Assembly (NCBI RefSeq): GCF_001724135.1
Contig: NZ_MEDS01000012.1
Location: 62,001 to 126,000, forward strand
DNA from: Comamonas sp. SCN 65-56
GTDB lineage: Bacteria; Pseudomonadota; Gammaproteobacteria; Burkholderiales; Burkholderiaceae_C
Direction of reading: 5' to 3'
DNA: 64,000 nt
Position 1 is the first letter of the stretch, and every line of letters starts with the position of its first letter. The position numbers were made by a program, and so were the translations under genes. Positions 8,857 to 17,450 of the stretch are shown one piece after another. The notes under the pieces are model-generated. The model did no database searches. It saw only the letters and a list, made by a program, of their open reading frames with translations, and was not told the DNA's origin.

Positions 8857-8888
8857 TTATGGCCGAGAGACGCGGACGCGATGCGGGC

Positions 8889-8917
8889 AAAAAAAAGCCC
8901 GGTACGAGACCGGGCTT
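8889..8917 (-). terminator. Rho-independent terminator of the phasin gene
   Basis: 9-bp stem AAGCCCGGT / ACCGGGCTT (8895-8903 with 8909-8917), 5-base loop, and an A run on the plus strand (T run in the minus-strand transcript) at 8889-8896. It lies 129 bases after the phasin stop and insulates the SDR gene. Confidence 0.92.
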
Positions 8918-9045
8918 GAAGGGATCCAGAAATTGACATTTCGTGAGGATCCAAGGAGACAACCGAAACAGGTGACCGAAGTCACGTGGCGCCAGTATAA
9001 GGGAAAACCCTTTATCGGTTCAAGCGCCCTGTTGTATTTCTGCGA

Positions 9046-9588
9046 TCAGCGCTTGCGGCCAGCGGCAGCAACCTTGGTGGCGCTGGCGGTCGCGGCGTTG
9101 AAGTTGGCTTCAGCCATGTCGGTGGCTTGCTTGACAGCCTTTTGCACCGATTCAAACGCGTTGTTGGCGGCCGAGACGGCGCTCTTGAACACGGCGACGG
9201 TGGTTTCGGTACCGGCGGGAGCGTTCTTGGCGGTGTTCTCGACAAATTCGGAGAAGGTGCGCTGTGCATCGGCAGCCTTGACTTCGAACGCCTTGCCGAA
9301 CTCAGTGCTGGTGTTGGACGCGATGTCGTACACGTGACGGCTGTAGGCCAGGGTCTTTTCGGCCAGGGGTTGGAACAGGCTGGCTTGCAGCGTCAGCAGC
9401 TCTTGCGCATCCTTGGCGGACAGCACGGCCTGGGCGTGGGCGTTGGCTTCCGACAGCGCGGCGCGCGAGGCGGTCACGTTCAGTTCGACGAGCTTCTCGA
9501 CGCCTTCGAAGGCCTTGCTGGTCAGGCCGAACAGGGTTTCGAGGTTGGCCTTCTGGGCGGCCAGGAATTGTTCTTGGGGCAACGACAT
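9046..9588 (-). CDS. phaP: Phasin (polyhydroxyalkanoate granule-associated protein)
   Basis: Phasins coat PHB granules and control their number and size. The 180-residue protein is mostly amphipathic helix. It opens with [22 protein letters not shown], typical of betaproteobacterial phasins, and is rich in Ala, Glu and Lys with no cysteine. Length is normal. ATG 9588 follows AGGAG. Its promoter region carries a -35/-10 pair overlapped and flanked by two PhaR-like palindromes (see separate entry), predicting derepression when PHB granules sequester PhaR. A terminator follows. The 3-hydroxybutyrate dehydrogenase 17 kb away points to the same storage polymer. Confidence 0.93.
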   Translation of the reverse strand: MSLPQEQFLAAQKANLETLFGLTSKAFEGVEKLVELNVTASRAALSEANAHAQAVLSAKDAQELLTLQASLFQPLAEKTLAYSRHVYDIASNTSTEFGKAFEVKAADAQRTFSEFVENTAKNAPAGTETTVAVFKSAVSAANNAFESVQKAVKQATDMAEANFNAATASATKVAAAGRKR

Positions 9589-9653
9589 GATGGAACTCCT
9601 AAGTTGACAGTACGCCAGTTGGCGCGATTCATGGGACTGCTCTGATCAACTTA

Positions 9654-9727
9654 TGTTGCAGTGCAGCATGGATCGAATTATAGGGGTGCTTCACGGGATT
9701 GCAAGCGGTTTTTGTTGCGCTGCAGCA
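9654..9727 (-). promoter_or_regulatory. phaP promoter with two PhaR-like operators
   Basis: Minus-strand promoter: -35 TTGCAA (9699-9704), 16-base spacer, perfect -10 TATAAT (9677-9682), predicted start near 9670. Two near-identical 15-bp imperfect palindromes of form TGTTGCR-N-TGCAGCA lie at 9654-9668, at the transcription start, and at 9713-9727, upstream of the -35 box. They are 59 bases apart. TGC-rich palindromes of this kind are the known type of PhaR operator at phasin promoters; binding is inferred. Confidence 0.72.
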
Positions 9728-9819
9728 TTTATTTGTTGCCAAGTGTGTTTTCATCGGCTGCCGCAGCGGCAACCCTCTGCGGCCAGCGTGCTCGGGGCTG
9801 CTGGCACAATGGCCCAATC

Positions 9820-10293
9820 ATGTCTGCTGCTTCCCCTGCGTCCCCTTCGCCTGGTCCCCGTTTGGCGCCTCCCGCGAGAGAGGCCTATCGCGTCTTTCGA
9901 CCCATCGGCACGCGCTGGATGGACAACGATGTCTACGGTCACGTCAACAACGTGGTCTATTACAGCTGGTTTGATACCGCCGTCAACGCCTGGTTGATCG
10001 AGCAGGGTGCGCTGGATATCCACCACGGCGACACCATTGGCCTGGTGATAGAGACGCAGTGCAATTATTTCGCCCCGCTGGCCTTCCCGCAGACGGTGGA
10101 GGCCGGGCTGCGCGTGGCCCATCTGGGCAAAAGCAGCGTGCGCTACGAAGTCGGTCTGTTTGCGCGGGGCGAGGCGCTGGCGGCGGCCTGCGGGCATTTT
10201 GTGCATGTGTATGTCGGGCGCGAAGACCGTCGTCCAAGGCCGCTGCCCGATACGTTGAGGCAGGCGCTGCAAGGTCTGTTGATACCCCGTTGA
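9820..10293 (+). CDS. 4-hydroxybenzoyl-CoA/YbgC-type acyl-CoA thioesterase
   Basis: Hotdog-fold thioesterase of 157 residues. [21 protein letters not shown] (about residues 32-52) contains the Asp-x-x-x-His-x-N pattern of the 4HBT family, with the Asp as catalytic residue. It lies 10 bases before pncB and may be co-transcribed with it. ATG 9820 is the first plausible start; the frame continues upstream through the phaP promoter region, which is not coding. Substrate unknown. Confidence 0.87.
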   Translation: MSAASPASPSPGPRLAPPAREAYRVFRPIGTRWMDNDVYGHVNNVVYYSWFDTAVNAWLIEQGALDIHHGDTIGLVIETQCNYFAPLAFPQTVEAGLRVAHLGKSSVRYEVGLFARGEALAAACGHFVHVYVGREDRRPRPLPDTLRQALQGLLIPR

Positions 10294-10303
10294 TCGCCTT
10301 TTC

Positions 10304-11503
10304 ATGATTATCCAGAGCCTGCTCGACACCGATCTGTACAAATTCACCATGATGCAGGTGGTGCTGCATCACTTCCCCGGTGCCCAGGTGGAGTACCGCT
10401 TCAAGTGCCGCACGCCCGGTGTGGCGCTTGCGCCTTACGTCGATGAAATCCGCGAGGAAATCCGCGCGCTGTGTCAGCTGCAGCTCAGCGAGCAGGAGCT
10501 GGCCTACCTGGGCTCGATGCGCTTCATCAAGAGCGATTTCGTTGATTTCCTCGGGCTGTTTCGACTCAATGAGAAGTACATCCGGGTGACGCCTCTGCCA
10601 AGCGGCGAGATCGACATTGTCATCGTCGGCCCGTGGCTGCACACCATCCTGTTCGAGATACCGGTGCTGTCCATCGTCAATGAGGTGTACTTTCGCAACC
10701 AGCATCCCCGGCCGGATTACGAGGAAGGCAGAAAACGCCTGGGGGTCAAGATCGATCAGCTGCATGGCGCCGGTCTGACGGAGCTGAAGATTGCCGATTA
10801 CGGCACGCGCCGGCGCTTTTCGCGTGACTGGCACGCAGAGCTGCTGCGCACCCTGGCGGGGCGGCTGGGCGTGGAAGACAAGCGTCGCGGCTTGAGTGGC
10901 AAATTCGCCGGCACCAGCAACGTGCTGTATGCGATGAAGCTGGGCCTGACACCGCTGGGCACGATGGCGCATGAGTACCTGCAGGCCTGCCAGTCGCTGG
11001 GTCCGCGCCTGCGCGACACGCAGATCTATGGTTTTGAAGTCTGGGCCAAGGAGTACCGCGGCGACCTGGGCATTGCGCTGTCGGACGTGTACGGCATGTC
11101 GGCCTTCCTGCGCGATTTTGATCTGTACTTCTGCAAGCTGTTTGACGGCGCGCGCCACGACAGCGGCGACCCCTTCGCCTGGGGCGAGCGCATGCTGCAG
11201 CACTACCGCGACAACCGGGTCGATCCGCTGACCAAGGTGCTGATCTTCAGCGACGGGCTGACGGTGCCGCGCATCATCGAGCTCTACCAGCGGTTTCATG
11301 GCCGCTGCCTGCTGGCCTTCGGCATAGGCACCAACCTGACCAATGATCTGGGCTACGAGCCGCTGCAAATCGTCATCAAGATGACGCGGTGCAACGGCCA
11401 GCCGGTCGCCAAACTCTCGGATGCGCCCGGCAAGAACATGTGCAACGATGAAAAATATTTGGCCTACCTGCGCCAGGTGTTCGATATTCCGAGTCCTGCG
11501 TAA
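10304..11503 (+). CDS. pncB: Nicotinate phosphoribosyltransferase
   Basis: Converts nicotinate and PRPP to nicotinate mononucleotide, with ATP use, in NAD salvage. The 399-residue length matches the proteobacterial PncB type. It begins [20 protein letters not shown], a clear family signature; FAGTSNV and ISDGL-like LIFSDGL motifs lie in the barrel. It follows the thioesterase gene by 10 bases and precedes an ion antiporter gene that starts 22 bases after its stop. nadD, which would use the product, is not found in the window. Confidence 0.95.
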   Translation: MIIQSLLDTDLYKFTMMQVVLHHFPGAQVEYRFKCRTPGVALAPYVDEIREEIRALCQLQLSEQELAYLGSMRFIKSDFVDFLGLFRLNEKYIRVTPLPSGEIDIVIVGPWLHTILFEIPVLSIVNEVYFRNQHPRPDYEEGRKRLGVKIDQLHGAGLTELKIADYGTRRRFSRDWHAELLRTLAGRLGVEDKRRGLSGKFAGTSNVLYAMKLGLTPLGTMAHEYLQACQSLGPRLRDTQIYGFEVWAKEYRGDLGIALSDVYGMSAFLRDFDLYFCKLFDGARHDSGDPFAWGERMLQHYRDNRVDPLTKVLIFSDGLTVPRIIELYQRFHGRCLLAFGIGTNLTNDLGYEPLQIVIKMTRCNGQPVAKLSDAPGKNMCNDEKYLAYLRQVFDIPSPA

Positions 11504-11525
11504 CCTCTGTCCAAGGAATTTCCCG

Positions 11526-12938
11526 GTGAAGTCACTGCGTTGCTGGCTGCTGGCCAGCCTGGGTCTGCTGCCGATGCTGGCGGCAGCCAGCGAGATCGAT
11601 GGCAGCCAGCTGGCCGGCTGGTGGGGTGTGCCGTTCGCCGGCGTGCTGCTTTCGATCGCGCTGCTGCCCATGCTGGCACCGATCTTCTGGCACCACCACT
11701 TTGGCAAGGTCACGGCGGCCTGGGCGCTGGCTTTCTTCATCCCCTTTGCGCTGGTGTTCGGCTGGGGCGCCGCAGGCCAGGGCCTGGTGCATGCGCTGGT
11801 GGCCGAATACCTGCCGTTCGTCATCCTGCTGACGGCGCTGTTCACCGTGGCCGGCGGCATCTATATCCGTGGCAACCTGCGCGGCACGCCGCTGCTCAAC
11901 GCGGGCATTCTGGCCATAGGCGCGGTGCTGGCGAGCTTCATGGGGACGACGGGGGCTTCGATGCTCTTGATTCGCCCCTTGATTCGCGCCAATGACAACC
12001 GCAAGCATGTGGCGCACGTGGTGGTTTTCTTCATCTTCATCGTCTCCAACGCGGGCGGCTCGTTGACCCCACTGGGCGATCCGCCGCTGTTCCTTGGCTT
12101 CCTGAAGGGTGTGACGTTTTTCTGGACCGTGGATCACATCGTCTTCGAGACGCTGTTGCTCGTGGGCGTGCTGCTGGCCTTGTTCTTCGCGCTGGATTCC
12201 TGGTACTTTCGCCAGCAGGGCGAGCGCAACCAGGCAGACCCCACGCCCGATTCGTCGCAGGACGCGCTGGGCTTTGACGGCAAGATCAACTTCGTGCTGC
12301 TGCTGGCCATCGTCGGTTTGGTGCTGATGAGCGGCCTGTGGCAATCGCCGGTGCAGTGGGAGCTGGCGGGCACCGCTGTCGGCCTGCCGGGGCTGGTGCG
12401 CGACGCCGGGATGGTTGCCATCACGCTGATCTCGCTGGCGCTCACGCCGCGCGCGGTGCATGAGGCCAACCAGTTCAGCTGGGGGCCGATGCAGGAGGTG
12501 GCCAAGCTGTTCGCGGGCATCTTTCTCACCATCATTCCGGTGATTGCGATGCTGCGCGCCGGCGTCGACGGAGCGTTCGGCCCCATCGTCGCGGCCGTGA
12601 CCGGCGCCGACGGCGAACCGCTGCCGGCCATGTACTTCTGGGCCACGGGACTGCTGTCGTCGGTGCTGGACAACGCGCCCACCTATCTGGTGTTCTTCAA
12701 TACCGCCGGCGGCGACGCCGCGACCCTGATGACCACGCACGCGGCGACGCTGGCGGCGATTTCGGCCGGTTCGGTCTTCATGGGTGCCAATACCTATATT
12801 GGCAATGCCCCCAATCTGATGGTGAAGGCGATCGCCGAGGACCGCGGGGTGAAGATGCCGGGGTTCTTCGGCTACATGCTGTGGTCGGGCGGCATTCTGA
12901 TTCCGCTGTTCATCGTCATCACCTGGCTGTTCTTCTGA
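11526..12938 (+). CDS. Sodium:proton antiporter-like membrane transporter (ion transporter superfamily)
   Basis: A polytopic inner-membrane protein of 470 residues with about eleven or twelve hydrophobic segments. The motifs SNAGGSLTPLGDPPLFLGFLKG, VLDNAPTYLVFFN and MGANTYIGNAPNLMVKAIAE are the paired re-entrant-loop signatures of the arsenite/NhaD/CitMHS superfamily, often annotated as sodium:proton antiporter. GTG 11526 is chosen because AAGGAA lies 7 bases upstream and the product then begins with a hydrophobic helix (LLASLGLLPMLAAAS). The ion is not determinable from sequence. It is followed after 10 bases by a hydroxyacid dehydrogenase gene and may form one transcript with pncB. Confidence 0.85.
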   Translation: MKSLRCWLLASLGLLPMLAAASEIDGSQLAGWWGVPFAGVLLSIALLPMLAPIFWHHHFGKVTAAWALAFFIPFALVFGWGAAGQGLVHALVAEYLPFVILLTALFTVAGGIYIRGNLRGTPLLNAGILAIGAVLASFMGTTGASMLLIRPLIRANDNRKHVAHVVVFFIFIVSNAGGSLTPLGDPPLFLGFLKGVTFFWTVDHIVFETLLLVGVLLALFFALDSWYFRQQGERNQADPTPDSSQDALGFDGKINFVLLLAIVGLVLMSGLWQSPVQWELAGTAVGLPGLVRDAGMVAITLISLALTPRAVHEANQFSWGPMQEVAKLFAGIFLTIIPVIAMLRAGVDGAFGPIVAAVTGADGEPLPAMYFWATGLLSSVLDNAPTYLVFFNTAGGDAATLMTTHAATLAAISAGSVFMGANTYIGNAPNLMVKAIAEDRGVKMPGFFGYMLWSGGILIPLFIVITWLFF

Positions 12939-12948
12939 GGAGTTTGTC

Positions 12949-13914
12949 GTGCCCAAACCGCGCGTGCTGGTGGCCTGTGTTGTTTTCCCCGAGGTGCTGG
13001 ACAAGCTCAGGCAGCATTTCGAGGTCGAGGCCATCGCTGAGGGTGAGGTCTGGCACCAGGATGAATTTGCGCGGCGTCTGGCCGACAAGCAGGGCGCCTA
13101 CATCACCGGCGGGCACCGCATCGATGCAGCGCTGCTGGCCGTGTGCCCGCAGCTGAAGATCGTGGCCAACATGGCGGTGGGCTACAACAATTTCGACGTG
13201 GCCGCGATGAGCGCGACAGGCGTGGTCGGCAGCAACACGCCCGATGTGCTGACCGAGACCACGGCCGACTTCGGTTTTGCGCTACTGATGGCGGCGGCGC
13301 GACGCATGCTCGAGTCCGAGAAATTCCTGCGCGCCGGGGAGTGGAAGCGCTGGCGCTACGACATGTTTGCCGGCTGCGAGGTGCATGGCAGCACGCTCGG
13401 CATTCTGGGCATGGGGCGCATAGGGCAGGGGATTGCCCAGCGCGGCGCCTACGGCTTTGGCATGGAGGTGATCTACCACAACCGCAGCCGGCTCGATGTG
13501 CACACCGAGAACCTGTGCAAGGCGCGCCATGTGGGCATGGACGCGCTGCTCGAGCAGTCTGACCACCTCGTGCTGGTGCTGCCCTACACCCCAAAGGTGC
13601 ACCACATCATCGGCGCCCCCGAATTGGCGCGCATGAAGCCGACGGCGACGCTGGTGAACATCGGGCGCGGCGGGCTGGTGGATGAAGACGCACTGGCGGC
13701 AGCGCTCAAGGCAGGGCGATTGGCCGCGGCGGGCCTGGATGTGTTCGAGGGCGAGCCGCATGTGAACCCGGCGCTGCTGGAGCTGCCCAACGTGGTGCTG
13801 ACGCCGCACATTGCCAGTGCCACCGTGCCCACGCGCCTGGCGATGGCGCGGCTGGCGGCGGACAACCTGATTGCCTTTTTCGATGGGCGTGGCGCGCTCA
13901 CGCCAGTCAATTGA
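12949..13914 (+). CDS. D-2-hydroxyacid dehydrogenase, glyoxylate/2-ketogluconate reductase type
   Basis: NAD(P)-dependent reductase of 321 residues in the D-isomer-specific 2-hydroxyacid dehydrogenase family. The Rossmann motif GILGMGRIGQGIAQ is central. The catalytic triad is visible as Arg in NIGRGGLVDEDAL, Glu in DVFEGEPHVNP and His in LTPHIASAT. Sequence around MAVGYNNFDVAAM fits the GhrB (glyoxylate/hydroxypyruvate/2-ketogluconate reductase) branch. GTG 12949 follows GAGGAG by 6 bases. A link to glycolate/glyoxylate from RuBisCO oxygenation is possible but inferred, as the gene is 23 kb from the cbb cluster. Confidence 0.9.
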   Translation: MPKPRVLVACVVFPEVLDKLRQHFEVEAIAEGEVWHQDEFARRLADKQGAYITGGHRIDAALLAVCPQLKIVANMAVGYNNFDVAAMSATGVVGSNTPDVLTETTADFGFALLMAAARRMLESEKFLRAGEWKRWRYDMFAGCEVHGSTLGILGMGRIGQGIAQRGAYGFGMEVIYHNRSRLDVHTENLCKARHVGMDALLEQSDHLVLVLPYTPKVHHIIGAPELARMKPTATLVNIGRGGLVDEDALAAALKAGRLAAAGLDVFEGEPHVNPALLELPNVVLTPHIASATVPTRLAMARLAADNLIAFFDGRGALTPVN

Positions 13915-13965
13915 GTGAAAACCGGCGTTCGCGCATACCCGGCAAGTGCTACAAGCTATTAAATG
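13915..13965 (-). repeat. Dispersed palindromic repeat, copy 3 (abuts rmuC start)
   Basis: Reverse copy ending in ACAAGCTATT; the rmuC ATG at 13963 sits at its edge and no Shine-Dalgarno sequence is visible in it. Confidence 0.65.
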
Positions 13966-15594
13966 AGTAGTAATTTGCCTCTGGAGTGGCTGGTAGCGCT
14001 GGGCATGCTGGCGCTGGTCGTGCTGCTGCTCCTCGTGCTGCTGCTGCGCCGCCCGCGCGTGGCCTTGCCAGCCGAATGGCCCGAGCGGCTGCAGGCACTG
14101 GAAGCCGCCACGCAGGCCACGCAGCTGGCGGTGGCGCGCAACGACGGCGCGCTGGCCAGCATGGGCGAGCAATTGCGCGCCTTCACCCAGGTCACGCGCG
14201 AGGTGCTGGATGAGCGTCTGGCGCAGGCGGCAAGCGATGCTCGCGCCAGCCGTGGCGAGTTGCAATCGGCCTTTGGTGCGTTGCAAACGCGCCTGGAGCA
14301 GCTGTTGGTGCAGTCGCGCGGCGAGCAGACCCAGGCCTTGACCGCCTTCCGCGCGGAACTGACGGGTACTGCGCAGCAGCTGGCTGGCGACAGTGCGCAA
14401 TCGCGCGAAGGCATGGCGGCCAGCACCCAGGCGATGGGTCAGCAGATCCAGGAACGCTTTGATGCGCTGGGGCAGGTCACGCGCGGCACGCTGGATTCGC
14501 TCAAGGGCGATATCCAGGGGCAGCTCGCCACCATGTCGGCTGCGTTGCGCCAGCAGCTGGGCCTGACGACCGAGGAGCTCACGCGCCAGCTCACCGGCCT
14601 GGTCGCCAGCCACCAGCAGGGCGGCGAGGCGCTGCGCAATGCGCTCAACGAGCGCCTGGCGGCGATCCAGCAGGATAACGCCGCCAAGCTCGACGAGATG
14701 CGCCGCACCGTCGATGAAAAGCTGCACGCGACGCTGGAGCAGCGCCTGGGCGAATCCTTCAAGCTGGTGAGCGAGCGGCTGGAGCAGGTGCACAAAGGCC
14801 TGGGCGAGATGCAGACGCTGGCGGGCAGCGTCGGCGACTTGAAGCGCGTGATGACCAACGTCAAGACGCGCGGCACCTGGGGCGAGATGCAACTGGCGGC
14901 GCTGATCGACAACGTGCTGACGGCCGATCAGTACGCGCGCAACGTCAAGACCGTGCCGGGCAGCGATGAACTGGTGGAGTTCGCCATCCGCCTGCCGGGC
15001 AAGAGCGACGAAGCGCCGGTGTGGCTGCCGGTCGATTCCAAGTACCCGGTTGAGCACTATCAGCGCTTGATCGACGCGCAGGAAGCGGCCGACAAGGGGG
15101 CGATCCAGTCGGCGGGCAATGCGTTTGAGACCTCGATCCGCGCCGAGGCGAAGAAGATTTACGCCAAGTATGTTTCGCCGCCGCACACCACCGACTTTGC
15201 CGTGCTCTACCTGCCGACCGAAGGCCTGTTCGCCGAGGTCATGCGCCGCCCGGGTCTGGTGGAAGCGGTGCAGAACGAGGCGCGCGTGATGATCACCGGG
15301 CCGGCCAATTTCGCCGCGATGCTCTCCAGCCTGCAAATGGGCTTCAAGACGCTGGCGATCGAGAAGCGTTCGTCCGAAGTCTGGGGCGTGCTCGGCCAGG
15401 TCAAGACCGAATTCGCCAAGTTCGGCGAGGCAGTCGATGCCACGCGCAAGTCGATCGACGCGGCAGCGAAGAAGTTTGAACAGGTGGACGTACGCACCCG
15501 CGCCATTCAGCGCAAGCTGCGCGACGTGCAGGAATTGCCGGCGCCCGATGGCGCGCCACCTGCCGAGCTGCCACGGGAGCAGGCAAGCGCCTGA
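13963..15594 (+). CDS. rmuC: DNA recombination protein RmuC
   Basis: RmuC family protein, thought to limit inversions at short inverted repeats. The 543-residue protein has an N-terminal membrane helix (WLVALGMLALVVLLLLVLLL) and a long coiled coil (about 40-290) rich in Glu, Gln and Ala. The C-terminal nuclease-like domain carries the conserved GTWGEMQLAALID, PVDSKYPVEHYQRL and LYLPTEGLFAEV. Length is normal. The first codons overlap a dispersed repeat copy and no ribosome site is visible at ATG 13963, so the start or expression level is uncertain. Confidence 0.93.
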   Translation: MSSNLPLEWLVALGMLALVVLLLLVLLLRRPRVALPAEWPERLQALEAATQATQLAVARNDGALASMGEQLRAFTQVTREVLDERLAQAASDARASRGELQSAFGALQTRLEQLLVQSRGEQTQALTAFRAELTGTAQQLAGDSAQSREGMAASTQAMGQQIQERFDALGQVTRGTLDSLKGDIQGQLATMSAALRQQLGLTTEELTRQLTGLVASHQQGGEALRNALNERLAAIQQDNAAKLDEMRRTVDEKLHATLEQRLGESFKLVSERLEQVHKGLGEMQTLAGSVGDLKRVMTNVKTRGTWGEMQLAALIDNVLTADQYARNVKTVPGSDELVEFAIRLPGKSDEAPVWLPVDSKYPVEHYQRLIDAQEAADKGAIQSAGNAFETSIRAEAKKIYAKYVSPPHTTDFAVLYLPTEGLFAEVMRRPGLVEAVQNEARVMITGPANFAAMLSSLQMGFKTLAIEKRSSEVWGVLGQVKTEFAKFGEAVDATRKSIDAAAKKFEQVDVRTRAIQRKLRDVQELPAPDGAPPAELPREQASA

Positions 15595-15603
15595 GCCCGC
15601 ATT

Positions 15604-15627
15604 AAAAAGGGGCGCCAGGCGCCCCTT
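15604..15627 (-). terminator. Terminator between rmuC and the flavocytochrome gene
   Basis: GC-rich inverted repeat GGGGCGCC/GGCGCCCC (arms within 15607-15627, loop 5 when the outer 8 bp pair) with an A5 tract at 15604-15608. The minus-strand transcript therefore ends in U5, while the plus-strand side has only TT. It serves mainly the convergent minus-strand gene. Confidence 0.8.
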
Positions 15628-15647
15628 GTGCAGTCAAGGCAAAGCCA

Positions 15648-16931
15648 TCAAGCCAGAGAATCGGCCCAGATGTTGCGCGCCCAGGCGAGCGCGAACTTGC
15701 CTTCCAGCTCGCTGGCAACACCGGAAACGCCGCCCGAGCCCTGTACCGGGAGCATGGTCTTTTTCTCGGCGTCGTAGCGGTGCACGCTGGCCACGTGTAC
15801 CACGTCGGTGGCGCTGACGAAGCTGTAGCAGGTATTGTTGTAGATCGGGAGCTGGTCGGGAGCACGGCCCGAGAGCATGGCAACCACGGCGGCGGCTGCC
15901 ACCTTGCCGTGCTGGTTGGCCATGTGGCCGGACTTGGGCATTTGCGGCGCGCTCAGCGTGCAGTCGCCCAGAATGTGCACGCCCCTGGCCTTGGCATGCT
16001 CCATGGTGAGCCAGTCCACCTCGCTCCAGCGGTTGTTGGAGGTGGCAAGACCGGCCTTGGCCACCACATCGCTCGCACGCATGGGCGGAATGACGTTGAG
16101 CACCGCTGCCTTCACGTCGTCGTTGAAATCGAACTTCAGGGTGTGGGTGGCGGCATCGACATCGACCAGACGGTGCTTGGGCATGTATTCGATCACGCCC
16201 TTGTAGCGGTCGGCCCAGGCCTTCTTGAACAGCGGCCCCTTGGAGGTGACATCGTCGTTGGCGTCCAGGACCAGCACCTTGGACTTGGGCTTGGCCTTCT
16301 GGAAGTAGCTTGCGACCTGGCAGGCGCGCTCATACGGGCCGGGCGGGCAGCGGTAGGGTGCCAGCGGGATGGCCATGGCGAACACGCCGCCGTCGGGCAT
16401 GGCCTCGAGCTGCTGGCGCAGCGTGACGGTTTGCGGACCGGCTTTCCAAGCGTGCATGATCTTCTCTTGCGCGCCGGGCTTGTTCATGCCGGGCAGGCTT
16501 TCCCACATGAAATCCACGCCGGGCGAGAGGATCAGGCGGTCATAGGGCAGGGTGCCGCCGCTCGCAAGGCGGACCTGGCGCTTGTCCATGTCGATGCCGC
16601 TCACGCGGTCGGCAACGACCTTCACCCCGTGGCGCGCCTTGAGGTTGTCGTAAGGCGTGGTGATGTCGGCCATGGTCTTGGTGCCGCCGAGCACCAGGTT
16701 GGAAATCGGGCAGGAGACGAAGGCGGCGTTGGGTTCCACCAGCGTGACTTCAACCTTGCCTTCGGACCACATGCGTATGTATTTGGCAGCCGTGGCGCCA
16801 CCATAGCCGCCACCGACGACGACGACCTTGCCGCCCGCGCTGCCACCAACGGAAGCACAGCCGGCGGTGATGCCCAGCACGGAAACGGCAGAAGCGGCAG
16901 AACCCGCACGAATGAATTGACGACGATCCAT
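15648..16931 (-). CDS. fccB: Flavocytochrome c sulfide dehydrogenase-like flavoprotein (FccB/SoxF type)
   Basis: Periplasmic FAD-binding subunit expected to oxidise sulfide to sulfur and pass electrons to a c-type cytochrome. The 427-residue protein starts with a twin-arginine signal (MDRRQFIRAGSAA), then the FAD motif VVVVGGGYGGATAAKYI. Candidate redox cysteines are in YRCPPGPYER and NTCYSFVS, which fit the active-site disulfide of FCSD. The C-terminal FCSD flavin-binding domain is present (NNTCYSF through LAWARNIW). ATG 16931 follows GAGGAG. The gene is 11 bases downstream of a monoheme cytochrome c gene, so the pair is a probable FccAB complex. Sulfide:quinone-type or thiosulfate-linked (SoxEF) function is the alternative. 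Confidence 0.88.
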   Translation of the reverse strand: MDRRQFIRAGSAASAVSVLGITAGCASVGGSAGGKVVVVGGGYGGATAAKYIRMWSEGKVEVTLVEPNAAFVSCPISNLVLGGTKTMADITTPYDNLKARHGVKVVADRVSGIDMDKRQVRLASGGTLPYDRLILSPGVDFMWESLPGMNKPGAQEKIMHAWKAGPQTVTLRQQLEAMPDGGVFAMAIPLAPYRCPPGPYERACQVASYFQKAKPKSKVLVLDANDDVTSKGPLFKKAWADRYKGVIEYMPKHRLVDVDAATHTLKFDFNDDVKAAVLNVIPPMRASDVVAKAGLATSNNRWSEVDWLTMEHAKARGVHILGDCTLSAPQMPKSGHMANQHGKVAAAAVVAMLSGRAPDQLPIYNNTCYSFVSATDVVHVASVHRYDAEKKTMLPVQGSGGVSGVASELEGKFALAWARNIWADSLA

Positions 16932-16942
16932 GGTGCTGCTCC

Positions 16943-17251
16943 TCACTTCTTCTGCACTGCGAAATAGCCGGCGATCGCCTTGAGCTGATCGTCGGTATAG
17001 CCCTTGGCGAGCTGCGTCATGATGGTGGAAGGTGCCGCGCCGCTCTTGTAGGCGAGCAGTTTTTCCGTCATGTCGGCGGCATTCTTGCCGGCCAGCGGCG
17101 GCATGCCTTTTTCGGCCTGGCCGTTGGTGCCATGGCAGTTGGCGCAGCCCGCGGCCCAGCTTTTGACCTGTGTAGCTGAAGTCTGGGCCTGGGAGAGGGA
17201 GGCTGCGCTCGCCAGCGCAGCAGTCAAGACGAGAGCGAGTGCTCGGTTCAT
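16943..17251 (-). CDS. fccA: Monoheme c-type cytochrome, partner of the FccB-like flavoprotein
   Basis: Small class I cytochrome c of 102 residues. A Sec signal peptide (MNRALALVLTAALASAASLSQA) precedes one heme site, CANCH, followed by NGQAEKGMPPLAGK with the likely axial Met. ATG 17251 has GGAGGA upstream; the longer open frame before it lacks a signal. Gene order and spacing (11 bases to the flavoprotein) make it the electron acceptor of that enzyme. The diheme FccA of purple sulfur bacteria is longer; this is the monoheme (SoxE/c-553-like) form. Confidence 0.87.
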   Translation of the reverse strand: MNRALALVLTAALASAASLSQAQTSATQVKSWAAGCANCHGTNGQAEKGMPPLAGKNAADMTEKLLAYKSGAAPSTIMTQLAKGYTDDQLKAIAGYFAVQKK

Positions 17252-17450
17252 GGTTTGGCGTCCTCCTTTGGACAGTGGGGGGCGGGAAATCAGTGATGAC
17301 TGTGGCAGCTTTGAAACGGGCTGTTCCAATCACAGCCAGTTTCAGTGCTGCCTTATGTATCTTAGGGTCGTGCGTCGCTGGCACGACCGAGGGTTTACCC
17401 CCGAATTGACGATGAATGCGCGAGGCTTTTGCTCGCGCAGGCGGATGGGC

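Noticed and set aside
15780-16967. A 395-residue plus-strand frame opposite the FccB-like gene
   Set aside because: No family features; the flavoprotein on the minus strand has a Tat signal, FAD motif and ribosome site.
17418-17438. GCGCGAG/CTCGCGC hairpin after the LOG-family gene as a terminator
   Set aside because: Seven-bp stem without a T tract in the minus-strand direction; too weak to call.
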